Below the pieces are notes generated by a model. That model saw only the letters and a list, made by a program, of their open reading frames with translations, made no database searches and was not told the DNA's origin. Positions 25,773 to 34,417 of a stretch of DNA of 64,000 bases are shown here, piece after piece. The number at the start of each line of letters is the position of its first letter. Position 1 is the first letter of the stretch. A program made the translations under genes and the position numbers. Source of the stretch: Clostridium sp. (GTDB lineage: Bacteria; Bacillota; Clostridia; Clostridiales; Clostridiaceae); contig SVCL01000058.1 in NCBI GenBank assembly GCA_015058405.1, positions 1 through 64,000 of the forward strand, written 5' to 3'.

Positions 25773-26651
25773 ATGCAAAAAAATGATGTAACACTTTGTG
25801 TAACAATTCTAAGAGAAGAAGAAAAAAGAATAGTAAAGTATTTACAAGAATTTGGATTTAAGGTCAATATAGTTACAGATTCAAAAAAACTAGAAGTAGT
25901 AAATAGTGATTTTGATGAAAAGCAAGTTGCATTTATAAGATGTTTATCACAAAGTAGTGCTCTGAAAAGAGCTACTCTTTGTGAAATGTCAGGATTAGAT
26001 GTAATTAATTCAAAGAAAGCTATTGAAATATGTACAAGTAAAATATGCCAATCAATATTGTTTAAAAGATTTAATGTTCCTCAACCAAGGTATGAAGTTG
26101 TTTTTAGTTCCAATGATTTTTATGAATTATTTGAAAAGTTTAATGGATGTTTTGTAATAAAACCATCTAGTGCATCCTGGGGAAGGGGAATTGCAAGAAT
26201 TACAAGTAAAGAATGTTTAGATATATGGTTAGCAGGCAGAGAAGCCTTAGATCCAGGAGAAAAGAATTTCCCTGTATTAGTTCAAGAATTTGTTGATAAG
26301 GGGAATTTTGATATTAGAGTGGTTGTTGTGGGAGATAAACCAATAGTTGCATTTAAAAGAGTATCAGAAGAAAATTGGAAAACTAATACTCACTTAGGTG
26401 CTGAAGTTGAACCAATAGAAATCAATAAAGACATAAATGAAATATGTAAAAAAGTAATAGATGTATTAGGAGAGGGAATCTATGGAATAGATTTATTTTA
26501 TGATAATACTAGAAAATGTTATTTAGTATGCGAAGTAAATCAAAATCCAGAGTTTGCTCACTCGTGGAAAATTCATAAAGTAGATGTGGCATATTACATA
26601 GCAAAATATATAGGTGGAAGAGTTTTAAAGCTTAGAGAATATGATTATTAA
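25773..26651 (+). CDS. lysX: LysX/ArgX-type carrier-protein ligase (ATP-grasp)
   Basis: 292-aa RimK-family ATP-grasp enzyme expected to join the alpha-amino group of glutamate or alpha-aminoadipate to the C-terminal Glu of LysW. ATP-grasp motifs: FVIKPSSASWGRGIARI (~127-143), LVQEFVDKGNFDIRVVVVGD (~168-187) and the metal-binding VCEVNQNPEFAHS (~258-270). The NWKTNTHLGAEVEP segment fits the RimK/LysX subgroup. It abuts lysW (three bases). Which amino acid it loads cannot be read from the sequence by eye; the nearby citrate synthase/aconitase pair favours glutamate. Confidence 0.88.
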   Translation: MQKNDVTLCVTILREEEKRIVKYLQEFGFKVNIVTDSKKLEVVNSDFDEKQVAFIRCLSQSSALKRATLCEMSGLDVINSKKAIEICTSKICQSILFKRFNVPQPRYEVVFSSNDFYELFEKFNGCFVIKPSSASWGRGIARITSKECLDIWLAGREALDPGEKNFPVLVQEFVDKGNFDIRVVVVGDKPIVAFKRVSEENWKTNTHLGAEVEPIEINKDINEICKKVIDVLGEGIYGIDLFYDNTRKCYLVCEVNQNPEFAHSWKIHKVDVAYYIAKYIGGRVLKLREYDY

Positions 26652-26668
26652 AATTGGGAGGATTTATA

Positions 26669-27310
26669 ATGGCAAACAGTAGAATAGAAGAAAAGAATTA
26701 CTTTCCAAATTCCTTCGTATTATCTAGAATTCTTAATTCTGGAATAATAATGAGTATTGAAAAAAATGAAAAGGAATTAAAAGGATTAGAAAAAAGTATA
26801 AAAAAAATAACAAAAAGTAAATATGTTGTCTTATGTAATAGCTTTACAGGAGCTATTCATTGTGCACTATGGGGACAAAATAAAGTATATGGTTCTTCTA
26901 TAAATTTAAATGAAGCAACTGAACAAGAAAAGAAATTTATAAATTGGTTAGGAATTAACTTAAATATAAATGAAGGTGAAGATATAGTATATGAAAAAGT
27001 CTCTATAAATTCACAAAATATAGATAAAATTGATGAGATGGTAAGTAGTAAAAAAGATAAAGCTAAAGTAATGGTACTAGATTTTACTGATGTTGGATTC
27101 GGTCCATGTGCAGTAATTGCTACTGATGATGAACTTATTTGGAAGAAAGCAGAGAGACTTATAATATTTGGAGCATTTGATTTAAGAACAATGTGGACAC
27201 AAGAAGATGATGAAAAAGACCTTCAACCAGCAGCTCAGTTTAATTATAGATTAAGTCCATTAGTTGCAGGATGTGTGAAATTATCTCTTTTAAGGAGGAA
27301 AAATAAATAA
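26669..27310 (+). CDS. DegT-like pseudo-aminotransferase lacking the PLP lysine
   Basis: 213 aa, about half the size of a DegT/DnrJ/EryC1/StrS aminotransferase. It keeps the phosphate-loop-like NSFTGAIHCALWG (cf. SSGTSSLHLALIG in the next gene) and the distal block FGPCAVIATDDELIWKKAERL...FNYRLSPLVAGCVKLSLL, which aligns to GEGGISFFKDKESYERAKKFL...YNMSWVAAAFGISQLERL of its neighbour. The residue matching the PLP-binding lysine (Lys211 next door) is Asp, and about 150 residues in between are reduced. It is therefore likely inactive alone and may be a partner subunit. ATG 26669 follows GGGAGG; an ATG at 26654 overlaps that site. Its stop overlaps the next start (TAATG). Confidence 0.7.
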   Translation: MANSRIEEKNYFPNSFVLSRILNSGIIMSIEKNEKELKGLEKSIKKITKSKYVVLCNSFTGAIHCALWGQNKVYGSSINLNEATEQEKKFINWLGINLNINEGEDIVYEKVSINSQNIDKIDEMVSSKKDKAKVMVLDFTDVGFGPCAVIATDDELIWKKAERLIIFGAFDLRTMWTQEDDEKDLQPAAQFNYRLSPLVAGCVKLSLLRRKNK

Positions 27311-28629
27311 TGAAGACAGATTTTGTGAATAAAATATTAGATTTACCATCAGAAAATTGGGTGGATGAAAAGTTAGCTTATGAAGGTGGTAAAGCTGTTA
27401 TACCAACAGATTTAAGAAAGACTAAATTCCCTATTATAACTAAGGAAGATATAATACAAATGATGATTTCAATTCAACAAAATCAAGAAGAAGTCATAGA
27501 AGAATTTACAGAAAAATATAAAGAATATGTTGGAGCTAATTATGCAATAGCAACATCTAGTGGAACATCTAGTTTACATCTTGCTTTGATTGGTGCAGGA
27601 GTTAAACCAGGCGATGAAGTTATATTACCAGCATTTACTTTTATAGCTACTGCTCAAGCTGTTGTTGCAGCTAAAGCAATACCTATATTTGTAGATATAG
27701 ATCCTAAAACTTATTGTTTAGACCCTAATAAGGTTGAAGCAGCTATAACTAGTAAAACTAAAGCTATTATGCCAGTACATGTTCATGGGTTACCAGCCGA
27801 CTTAGAAAAGCTACAAAATATATGTGATAAATATTCATTAAAGTTAGTCGAAGATGCATCACATGCACATTCTGCATCTATTAATTCAAGAAGATGTGGA
27901 TCAATAGGGGATGCAGCAGGCCAAAGTTTAATGGCAGATAAGAATTTCCCAGTTGGGGGAGAAGGTGGAATATCCTTTTTTAAAGATAAAGAAAGTTACG
28001 AAAGAGCAAAGAAGTTCTTAGAGGATTCTGGAATTGATTACAATATGTCATGGGTAGCAGCTGCTTTTGGTATAAGTCAATTAGAAAGATTACCTTACTA
28101 TGATGCAATAAGACAAAGAAATGCTAAGTATTTATCTGAGGCTTTAAGTGAAACTAAGTTATTTACAGCTCCTTATGTACCAGAAGGAAATGTGCATAGT
28201 TATAATATGTTTAGAATAAAGATATCTCCTGAAAAGTTAGGACTAGATGATATAGAAGATTATAAAATAAAAGAAGCAATTCATATCTTGTTAGCCGAGG
28301 AAGGAATATATGCAAGAGAATGGCAAAACATGCCTATACCAGGTCACTTACCATTTAAAAATCGTATAGGTTTTGGAAAAGGATATCCTTTCTCATTATC
28401 AGACCGTAAGGATTTTGGATATGATATAAATAATTTTCCAGAAGCACTAAAAATGATAAGAACTACCTTAGTTATTTGTAGAGAATTAAGATCTCCAATA
28501 GAATATGAAAGAATTCAAGCATATGCATTAGCATTTAAAAAGATTGATAAAAACCCAGAAGTTATTCGTAAGATAGCTGAAGGACTAGATTCAAAGCTTC
28601 CATATGAAGGAGATGCTAGATTAGGATGA
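27310..28629 (+). CDS. DegT/DnrJ/EryC1/StrS family PLP aminotransferase
   Basis: 439-aa fold-type I aminotransferase. Catalytic lysine is Lys211 in MADKNFPVGGEGG, with Asp182 in EDASHAHSAS holding the PLP pyridine nitrogen and SSGTSSLH (~83-90) binding phosphate. In the operon it occupies the place of LysJ, the acetylornithine-type transaminase of normal LysW lysine synthesis, but belongs to a different family that usually aminates keto-sugars or hydroxy-ketones. That fits amination of a polyhydroxy ketone made by the transketolase. The first ATG 27310 overlaps the previous stop by one base. A C-terminal ~50-residue extension is longer than typical. Confidence 0.88.
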   Translation: MKTDFVNKILDLPSENWVDEKLAYEGGKAVIPTDLRKTKFPIITKEDIIQMMISIQQNQEEVIEEFTEKYKEYVGANYAIATSSGTSSLHLALIGAGVKPGDEVILPAFTFIATAQAVVAAKAIPIFVDIDPKTYCLDPNKVEAAITSKTKAIMPVHVHGLPADLEKLQNICDKYSLKLVEDASHAHSASINSRRCGSIGDAAGQSLMADKNFPVGGEGGISFFKDKESYERAKKFLEDSGIDYNMSWVAAAFGISQLERLPYYDAIRQRNAKYLSEALSETKLFTAPYVPEGNVHSYNMFRIKISPEKLGLDDIEDYKIKEAIHILLAEEGIYAREWQNMPIPGHLPFKNRIGFGKGYPFSLSDRKDFGYDINNFPEALKMIRTTLVICRELRSPIEYERIQAYALAFKKIDKNPEVIRKIAEGLDSKLPYEGDARLG

Positions 28630-29681
28630 TGGAAAAAGAAAATATAAAAAAGGTAGCTATTTTAGGTGGAAATGGATTCGCTGGAGGAGAGGTATATAGA
28701 ATATTAGCAAAACATCCAAACTTTCAGGTGGAATTTATGTCATCAGAATCTATGGCAGGTAAGCCAGTTGATAAGTATAGTTTAGCTTATAGACATGAAA
28801 AAAATAAAAAACCATTAAAGTTTAAGAAAATATCAGAGTTAACAGATCATTATGATGTTATATTTTCTTGTTTACCAACTGGAGTTTTACCAAAATGTAT
28901 AGAAGATATATATGATAAAGCTGATGTAATATTTAATTTGAGTGGAGATTATAGACTTGAAGATAGTAAAGAATTAGAAAAATATTATCCTGAAACTTTA
29001 AATCAAAAATTTAAAGTTGATAGTGAATATTACATTCCAGAGTTTACAGAAATGAAGAAGGCAAAAGTTATAAATCTTCCTGGGTGTATGGCGGTAGCTT
29101 CTATATATTCTATTTATCCTTTATTAAGTAATGATTTAATTGAAGGAGCTATTATTACTGAGGCTAAGACTGGTTCAAGTGGAGCTGGTAAGTCAACTAA
29201 AGAAGTACATGCAGAACGTTCAAATAATTTTAGACCATATAAAATTTTTGGACATAGGCATAAACCAGAAATTGAATTTTGTTTTAAAAAATATTTGGGG
29301 AAAGAAATTGATTATCAATTTTCTACTTTTAGTTTGGATTTACCAAGAGGAATAATGTCTGTATCATATACAAAATTAAAGGATGGAGTTAAGGAAGTAG
29401 ATGTAAAAAAGGCATTTTATAGTGCATATTCTAATAAACCATTTATCCAATACTTTAATTCTAAAGGGGGAAAATTCCCATATCCAATGATAAAGACTGT
29501 TGTTGGAACTAATTATGCAGAAGTTGGCGTATATGTAGAAGGAAATAATTGTGTAACAGTAGTTAGTATAGATAATTTAATTAAAGGAGCAGCTGGACAA
29601 GCAGTTCAAGCAGCTAATATTTATTTTGGATATGATGAGACATTAGGGCTAAAACTTGAGTCAGAGGGGATGTGGCCATAA
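28626..29681 (+). CDS. lysY: LysY/ArgC-type [LysW]-acyl phosphate reductase
   Basis: 351-aa NADPH-dependent semialdehyde dehydrogenase of the ArgC/LysY family. The Rossmann motif ILGGNGFAGGEV (~12-23), nucleophile Cys154 in NLPGCMAVAS, and His in GHRHKPEIE (~217) are intact, as is the GSSGAGKSTKEVH loop of the LysY/ArgC group. It would reduce the carrier-bound gamma-glutamyl (or delta-aminoadipyl) phosphate to the semialdehyde. The start overlaps the preceding stop as ATGATG (28626 or 28629 both possible). Confidence 0.9.
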   Translation: MMEKENIKKVAILGGNGFAGGEVYRILAKHPNFQVEFMSSESMAGKPVDKYSLAYRHEKNKKPLKFKKISELTDHYDVIFSCLPTGVLPKCIEDIYDKADVIFNLSGDYRLEDSKELEKYYPETLNQKFKVDSEYYIPEFTEMKKAKVINLPGCMAVASIYSIYPLLSNDLIEGAIITEAKTGSSGAGKSTKEVHAERSNNFRPYKIFGHRHKPEIEFCFKKYLGKEIDYQFSTFSLDLPRGIMSVSYTKLKDGVKEVDVKKAFYSAYSNKPFIQYFNSKGGKFPYPMIKTVVGTNYAEVGVYVEGNNCVTVVSIDNLIKGAAGQAVQAANIYFGYDETLGLKLESEGMWP

Positions 29682-29682
29682 T

Positions 29683-31509
29683 ATGGAGAAGTTATATGTT
29701 ATAAAGTTAGGAAGTAGTACAGTATTAAATCATCCTGAAATATTTGAAGAAATAGCAGATTTATCAAAGAAAAATGTTAAGATATTATTAGTGGCAGGTG
29801 GGGCAGAGGCTATAGCAAGAAAATATGAAAGTATAGGAAGAGAAATGCCTTTTTTAACTCTAAAAAGCGGAGATAAAGTTAGATATTGTTCCCCAAGTGA
29901 AATGCCAATAATACGTGAAGCTTATCATGAAATTATACTTAGCGAAATAGAAAAACAGTTAAAGAAGCAAGGACTAAGCGTATTTTTACAATGTGGAGGA
30001 GAAAATAATATTGTTATAGGCAAGAAGGGTGGAGCATTAAAGTGTTTAAAAAATAATAGAACTGTAATTGTAAGGGATTCGCTTTTTGGTAATTTTTATG
30101 ATTGCAACAGTAAATTTTTTGAAAATATGATGCAAATATACAATGTGGTGTGTGTAACTCCACCTATTATTGATGGTGATAATTATATAAATATCGATGC
30201 AGATATGTTAGCGGCTAACTTAGCAGTAAAACTTGAAGCACAACATTTAAGATTTGTAACTGGAACATCAGGAATTTTAAGAGATATAGAAGATAGTAGT
30301 TCTGTAGTTAAAGATGTTTATTTAGGTGATGAATTAAGTTTTGTAAAAGGTAGAATGAAGCAAAAGGTAAGGGCTGCAAATTTAGCGATAACTAATGGTG
30401 TCGCTGATGTATGTATAGCAGGACCTAATAAATTAGAGGCAAAGACTTGGTTTTGGAATTTTGAAAAAAATGATAATTACGACATATTAAATAAAGCAAT
30501 AAGTATACCATCAGTATCTAATGATGAAGAGGTTTATGCTGAGTATTTATTAAAAAATGTGAAATATCCAGGGGTAACTTCAAAGATTGATGAGGCCGGA
30601 AATATAGTTTTTCAAAAAGGAACAGGAGAAGGTAAAAAACTTATGCTTCTAGGACACATTGATACAGTTTCATATGCATGGAAGCCTAATTTTAAGGAAG
30701 AAGAAATAAGTGCTAGAGGAGTAGTTGATGCAAAAGGTTCTTTCTGTAATTTTGTGGATATGTTAGGTAAAGTTGATGTGCCTGAGGACGGAAGTCTAAT
30801 AGTTATAGGAGCAGTAGAAGAAGAAGTTTCTTCTTCAAAGGGTGCTTTTTATGTAAGGGATAATTATAAGGCAGATGCTGTAATTATAGGTGAACCAAGT
30901 GGAGTTGATAATTTGACTTTAGGATACTACGGATTATGTAAATTACAAATTACTATTACAAAAATGGCAGAGCATACAGCTGCAAAAAATGGAATAAGTG
31001 GATTTGATAAATTATATAAAGTTGTGTCAGAATTAAGGAGCAGAGTTGCTGAAATTGATGAAAAAAGCATATCATCTTTAATAGATATTAAATCATGGGA
31101 TGATAGAGGAAAACAAGTTGTTGTAGGAACATTAAATTTTAGAATTTCACCTTATGCTGAAAAAGACTATATATCAAAAGTTGATTTAAATTTTGATGAA
31201 GAAGTTAAAGTGGAAGTATTAAGAAGTACACCTGGTAAACAATGCAAAAGGAATTCATCTATAGTGAGAGCATTTACAAGAAGTTTCAATAAAGAGGGAC
31301 TAAAAGTTAATTGTATAGTGAAAAAAGGTACCAGTGATATGAATACACTTTCAACTAAATGGGATATACCAATGGTTGCCTATGGTCCAGGAGATTCAAG
31401 TTTGGATCATACTATATTTGAATGTCTATCTTATAAAGAAGTGGAAGAGTCAAGAAGAATTCTTAAGAATGCTATAGAGGAATGGTTTTCTTTTAAAGGA
31501 GATAAATAA
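29683..31509 (+). CDS. lysZ-lysK: Fusion of LysZ-type amino-acid kinase and LysK-type M20 hydrolase
   Basis: 608 aa in two domains. Residues 1-~260 are an amino-acid kinase of the LysZ/ArgB type (IKLGSS at the N-terminus, VAGGAEAIARKYESIG ~37-52, INIDADMLAANLA ~169-181). Residues ~265-608 are an M20 deacylase of the LysK/ArgE type with metal ligands His325 and Asp327 (GHIDT), Asp349, the Glu379-Glu380 pair and GEPSG ~403. The kinase would phosphorylate the carrier-bound acid; the hydrolase would free the finished product from LysW, i.e. the second and last steps in one chain. ATG 29683 is preferred over upstream TTG 29656, which overlaps lysY. Kinase and hydrolase are normally separate genes. 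Confidence 0.88.
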   Translation: MEKLYVIKLGSSTVLNHPEIFEEIADLSKKNVKILLVAGGAEAIARKYESIGREMPFLTLKSGDKVRYCSPSEMPIIREAYHEIILSEIEKQLKKQGLSVFLQCGGENNIVIGKKGGALKCLKNNRTVIVRDSLFGNFYDCNSKFFENMMQIYNVVCVTPPIIDGDNYINIDADMLAANLAVKLEAQHLRFVTGTSGILRDIEDSSSVVKDVYLGDELSFVKGRMKQKVRAANLAITNGVADVCIAGPNKLEAKTWFWNFEKNDNYDILNKAISIPSVSNDEEVYAEYLLKNVKYPGVTSKIDEAGNIVFQKGTGEGKKLMLLGHIDTVSYAWKPNFKEEEISARGVVDAKGSFCNFVDMLGKVDVPEDGSLIVIGAVEEEVSSSKGAFYVRDNYKADAVIIGEPSGVDNLTLGYYGLCKLQITITKMAEHTAAKNGISGFDKLYKVVSELRSRVAEIDEKSISSLIDIKSWDDRGKQVVVGTLNFRISPYAEKDYISKVDLNFDEEVKVEVLRSTPGKQCKRNSSIVRAFTRSFNKEGLKVNCIVKKGTSDMNTLSTKWDIPMVAYGPGDSSLDHTIFECLSYKEVEESRRILKNAIEEWFSFKGDK

Positions 31510-31511
31510 GT

Positions 31512-32285
31512 ATGTATGAAAATGAAGAAATTAAGGAAAAGATTAAAGAAGCTAGGAAATTAATAATAGATATGGCAGCAACTCCTACGGGATGTCATAT
31601 TGGTGGAAGTTTATCTGTAATAGATATTCTTATGGTTACTTATTTTAAATATTTAGAAGATAAATCAACAAAGATAGTTTTGAGTAAAGGACATGCAGCG
31701 GCTGCTTTGTATGCTACTTTATATTTAAATAAATTAATAAATGTAAATCCTGCAGAAGTTTATGGGAGAAAAGATTCGATTTTTACTGGCCATCCTAACC
31801 ATAAAATAGATAATATATCCTTTTCTACAGGAAGCTTAGGACATGGTATTTCTTATGCGGTAGGATGTGCATTAGCAGAAAAGATAAAAGGAAGTAATGG
31901 ATTAGGAATAGCTATATGTGGTGATGGAGAATTACAAGAAGGACTATGTTGGGAAACATTTCAAATAGTACAAGCAAAAAATATAAATAACTTTATTTGT
32001 ATAGTAGATGTTAATGGATGTCAGAATGATGGTTTTGTTAAATATATATCGCCTATGAAAAATTTAAAATCAAGATTTGAGGCTTTAGATTTTGATGTTA
32101 AAGAAATAGATGGACATAATATTGAAGAAATATTATTAGCAATTAAGTCTGATAGAAAAAGACCAATAGCAGTGTTGGCAAAAACTATAAAGGGAAAAGG
32201 TATAAAGGTAATGGAAGGAAATCCAGAGTGCCACTATGCCAAAATTTCTAGTAGATTGGCTGAAAAATGGAAGGTGATGCTTTAA
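31512..32285 (+). CDS. Transketolase, N-terminal (TPP-binding) subunit
   Basis: 257 aa. It has KGHAAAALYATLYLNK (~56-71), the GSLGHGISYAVG stretch (~95-106) and the TPP/Mg motif GDGELQEG...DVNGCQNDG (~125-165). Split transketolases transfer a two-carbon ketol unit from a ketose or hydroxypyruvate to an aldehyde. Here it follows the reductase and kinase/hydrolase by two bases, so the likely acceptor is the carrier-bound semialdehyde. The alternative is a housekeeping pentose-phosphate enzyme, disfavoured by the operon. Confidence 0.9.
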   Translation: MYENEEIKEKIKEARKLIIDMAATPTGCHIGGSLSVIDILMVTYFKYLEDKSTKIVLSKGHAAAALYATLYLNKLINVNPAEVYGRKDSIFTGHPNHKIDNISFSTGSLGHGISYAVGCALAEKIKGSNGLGIAICGDGELQEGLCWETFQIVQAKNINNFICIVDVNGCQNDGFVKYISPMKNLKSRFEALDFDVKEIDGHNIEEILLAIKSDRKRPIAVLAKTIKGKGIKVMEGNPECHYAKISSRLAEKWKVML

Positions 32286-33202
32286 TGGGAATTTCAAGTA
32301 GAGATGCATATAGAGATGAACTAAGTAAAATAGCTGATGAAAATAATAGAATAATATGTATGGAAGCTGATTTGGGAGGAAAAAAACATCCTTTTCAAGA
32401 GAAACATCCAGATAGATTTTTTAATATGGGGATTGCAGAACTGGCAAGTATTGATATTGCTGCAGGTTTGGCTGAGTCTGGATTTATACCATTTTTTTCA
32501 ACATTTGCACCTTTTGCAGCATTAAGAGCAGCAGAGAGTATGAAATTAGCTATGGGTTATATGAAGAAAAATATAAAGGTAGTTGCTCCTTATGGTGGTG
32601 TATCAGGTGGATGGTTTGGTACAACTCATCATTGCCTAGAAGATATAGCTGTAGTTCAATCTTTTCAAGATATAAGAATAGCGTGTCCTTATGGCGAGGA
32701 AGAGACTAGAAGAGTAATACGTGAAGCTGCTGAATCTAATGAACCATACTATATAAGAATGGGTAGAAATAATAGTTATGATAGTTTATATAGAGAGGAA
32801 GGTACATCTTGTAAGAAACTGATTTTTGAAGAACCTATAGTAAATAATTCTGATATATGTCTAATTTCTATAGGAGAAGAAGGTACGGATATATGTAGAA
32901 AAATACATGAAATAGATTCTTCAATTATGCATATACATCTATGTTATGTAGATATAAAAAGTTTAAAAACATATATTGATCAATTAAGAAAAGTTTCAAC
33001 TAAGTTTATTGTTGTAGAAGAACATAGATTGACTGGAAGTATAGCATCGACTTTAGCGTTATTATTACCTGAATGTAAAATTTATTCCCATAGTTGTGAC
33101 GAAAAATGGCCAATGTATGGAGGTAGTAGCGAAGATGTTATGAATTATCTTGAATTTGGAGTAGAATATTTAAAAGAAGTGATAGATAAAATAAGGGGGT
33201 AA
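32285..33202 (+). CDS. Transketolase, C-terminal (pyrimidine-binding) subunit
   Basis: 305 aa. The Pyr domain carries FNMGIAELASIDIAAGLAE (catalytic Glu, ~50-68) and FFSTFAPFAALRA; the C-terminal transketolase domain follows (from about 185). ATG 32285 overlaps the stop of the first subunit as TAATG with AAGGTGA eight bases ahead; the upstream in-frame ATG at 32267 lies inside the other subunit. Overlap of the two genes points to a stoichiometric heterodimer. An analogous two-subunit transketolase extends the carrier-bound chain by two carbons in vazabitide biosynthesis. Confidence 0.9.
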   Translation: MGISSRDAYRDELSKIADENNRIICMEADLGGKKHPFQEKHPDRFFNMGIAELASIDIAAGLAESGFIPFFSTFAPFAALRAAESMKLAMGYMKKNIKVVAPYGGVSGGWFGTTHHCLEDIAVVQSFQDIRIACPYGEEETRRVIREAAESNEPYYIRMGRNNSYDSLYREEGTSCKKLIFEEPIVNNSDICLISIGEEGTDICRKIHEIDSSIMHIHLCYVDIKSLKTYIDQLRKVSTKFIVVEEHRLTGSIASTLALLLPECKIYSHSCDEKWPMYGGSSEDVMNYLEFGVEYLKEVIDKIRG

Positions 33203-33205
33203 AAG

Positions 33206-34417
33206 GTGCTTTTTAAATTATTTAAAAATAAAAATTTTAGGAATTATTTCTTATCAGATATAATAGCTGATTTTGGGGTAGGAATGTTAACAACAAGTTT
33301 AAATTGGTTTGTTATAGATAAAACTGGTTCTAGCAAAATGCTTGGATATTTACTCTCTATTAATGTAATAGCCGGTTTGATTATTTCTCTTTTTGTAGGT
33401 TTATTGGTAGATAAATTTAATCGTAAGTTTATAGTTATAGTTAATTATTTAGTTAGGATTGTTAGTATGATTGCAGTAGTAGTATTGCTTTCCTTAACTG
33501 AATTTAATCTTGCATATGCCTTTTTGCTAACTGTAATAAATGGGATATGCTGGAATGTGACTATGGCAGTATCTAAGAGTTTTATTCAGGAGATTATACC
33601 TAAGAAAGACTTTATATCAGGTAATTCTTTACTTGAAATAAGTATGCAAGTTGGTATGTTTTTAGCTGGAGCGCTTTCTGGGGTAATATATAAGTTTTTT
33701 GGGTTTGTGAATATTTTAGTTATAAACACTATAATTTTTATAATAAGTACAATATTTATTTTTAATATAAAATATAGATCAGAAGTTACTTCGAAAAATA
33801 ATGAAAGTCTTTATGAAAATGTAAAAGAAGGAATTAGTTATTTGAATAACAATAAAAGTATATTTGTTTTTGGAGCAATATCATTTGTGCCTACTATAGT
33901 CACTGCAATATATAATGTTGTATTGCCAACATATGTAGTATCTTCAATTAATGGAGATTCTGTTATTTTTGGTATAGCAGATATGGCTTATGGTATAGGT
34001 GGTTTTATAGCAGGGTTTTTAGCAGTGTTTATAGCTAAGAAATTAACAAATAAAAAATCTATAATATTATTTTATTTAGTAGCAATAGGAATTTTAATAG
34101 GAATTTGTTTTAATAAATATTCTGTAATATTGTATATGATAAGCTGTACATTAGGAATAACCAATTCATCTATAAGAATATTGGTAAATACAATGCTTAT
34201 GGATGTAGTACCTAAAGAAGTTATGGGGAGATCTATGTCTGTATGGGTTTCTATTTCTTTGATAGTACAAGCTGTATCATCGTTAATAGTAGGAGAATTG
34301 ATAGATGCATATTCACCAAGAGTTGGATTCGTTTTTATGGGATTATTAATGCTTTTAGGATTAATTTTTAATATATTTCTATTTAAAAAGTTTAAAGTAA
34401 GAGAGGTGGAAAATTAA
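33206..34417 (+). CDS. MFS transporter, probable product exporter
   Basis: 403-aa protein with about twelve membrane segments and the MFS loop VGLLVDKFNRKFIV between helices 2 and 3. It fits the multidrug/macrolide-efflux-like branch (MefA-type) by length and by the FKLFKNKNFRNYFLSDIIADFG start. GTG 33206 follows GGGGG. It sits inside the biosynthetic operon with three bases before and none after, so export of (or self-protection from) the product is the likely job; substrate unknown. Confidence 0.82.
   Translation: MLFKLFKNKNFRNYFLSDIIADFGVGMLTTSLNWFVIDKTGSSKMLGYLLSINVIAGLIISLFVGLLVDKFNRKFIVIVNYLVRIVSMIAVVVLLSLTEFNLAYAFLLTVINGICWNVTMAVSKSFIQEIIPKKDFISGNSLLEISMQVGMFLAGALSGVIYKFFGFVNILVINTIIFIISTIFIFNIKYRSEVTSKNNESLYENVKEGISYLNNNKSIFVFGAISFVPTIVTAIYNVVLPTYVVSSINGDSVIFGIADMAYGIGGFIAGFLAVFIAKKLTNKKSIILFYLVAIGILIGICFNKYSVILYMISCTLGITNSSIRILVNTMLMDVVPKEVMGRSMSVWVSISLIVQAVSSLIVGELIDAYSPRVGFVFMGLLMLLGLIFNIFLFKKFKVREVEN

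Noticed and set aside
31512..33202. Housekeeping pentose-phosphate transketolase
   Set aside because: Translationally coupled within the carrier operon and no other pentose phosphate gene nearby; not excluded by sequence alone.
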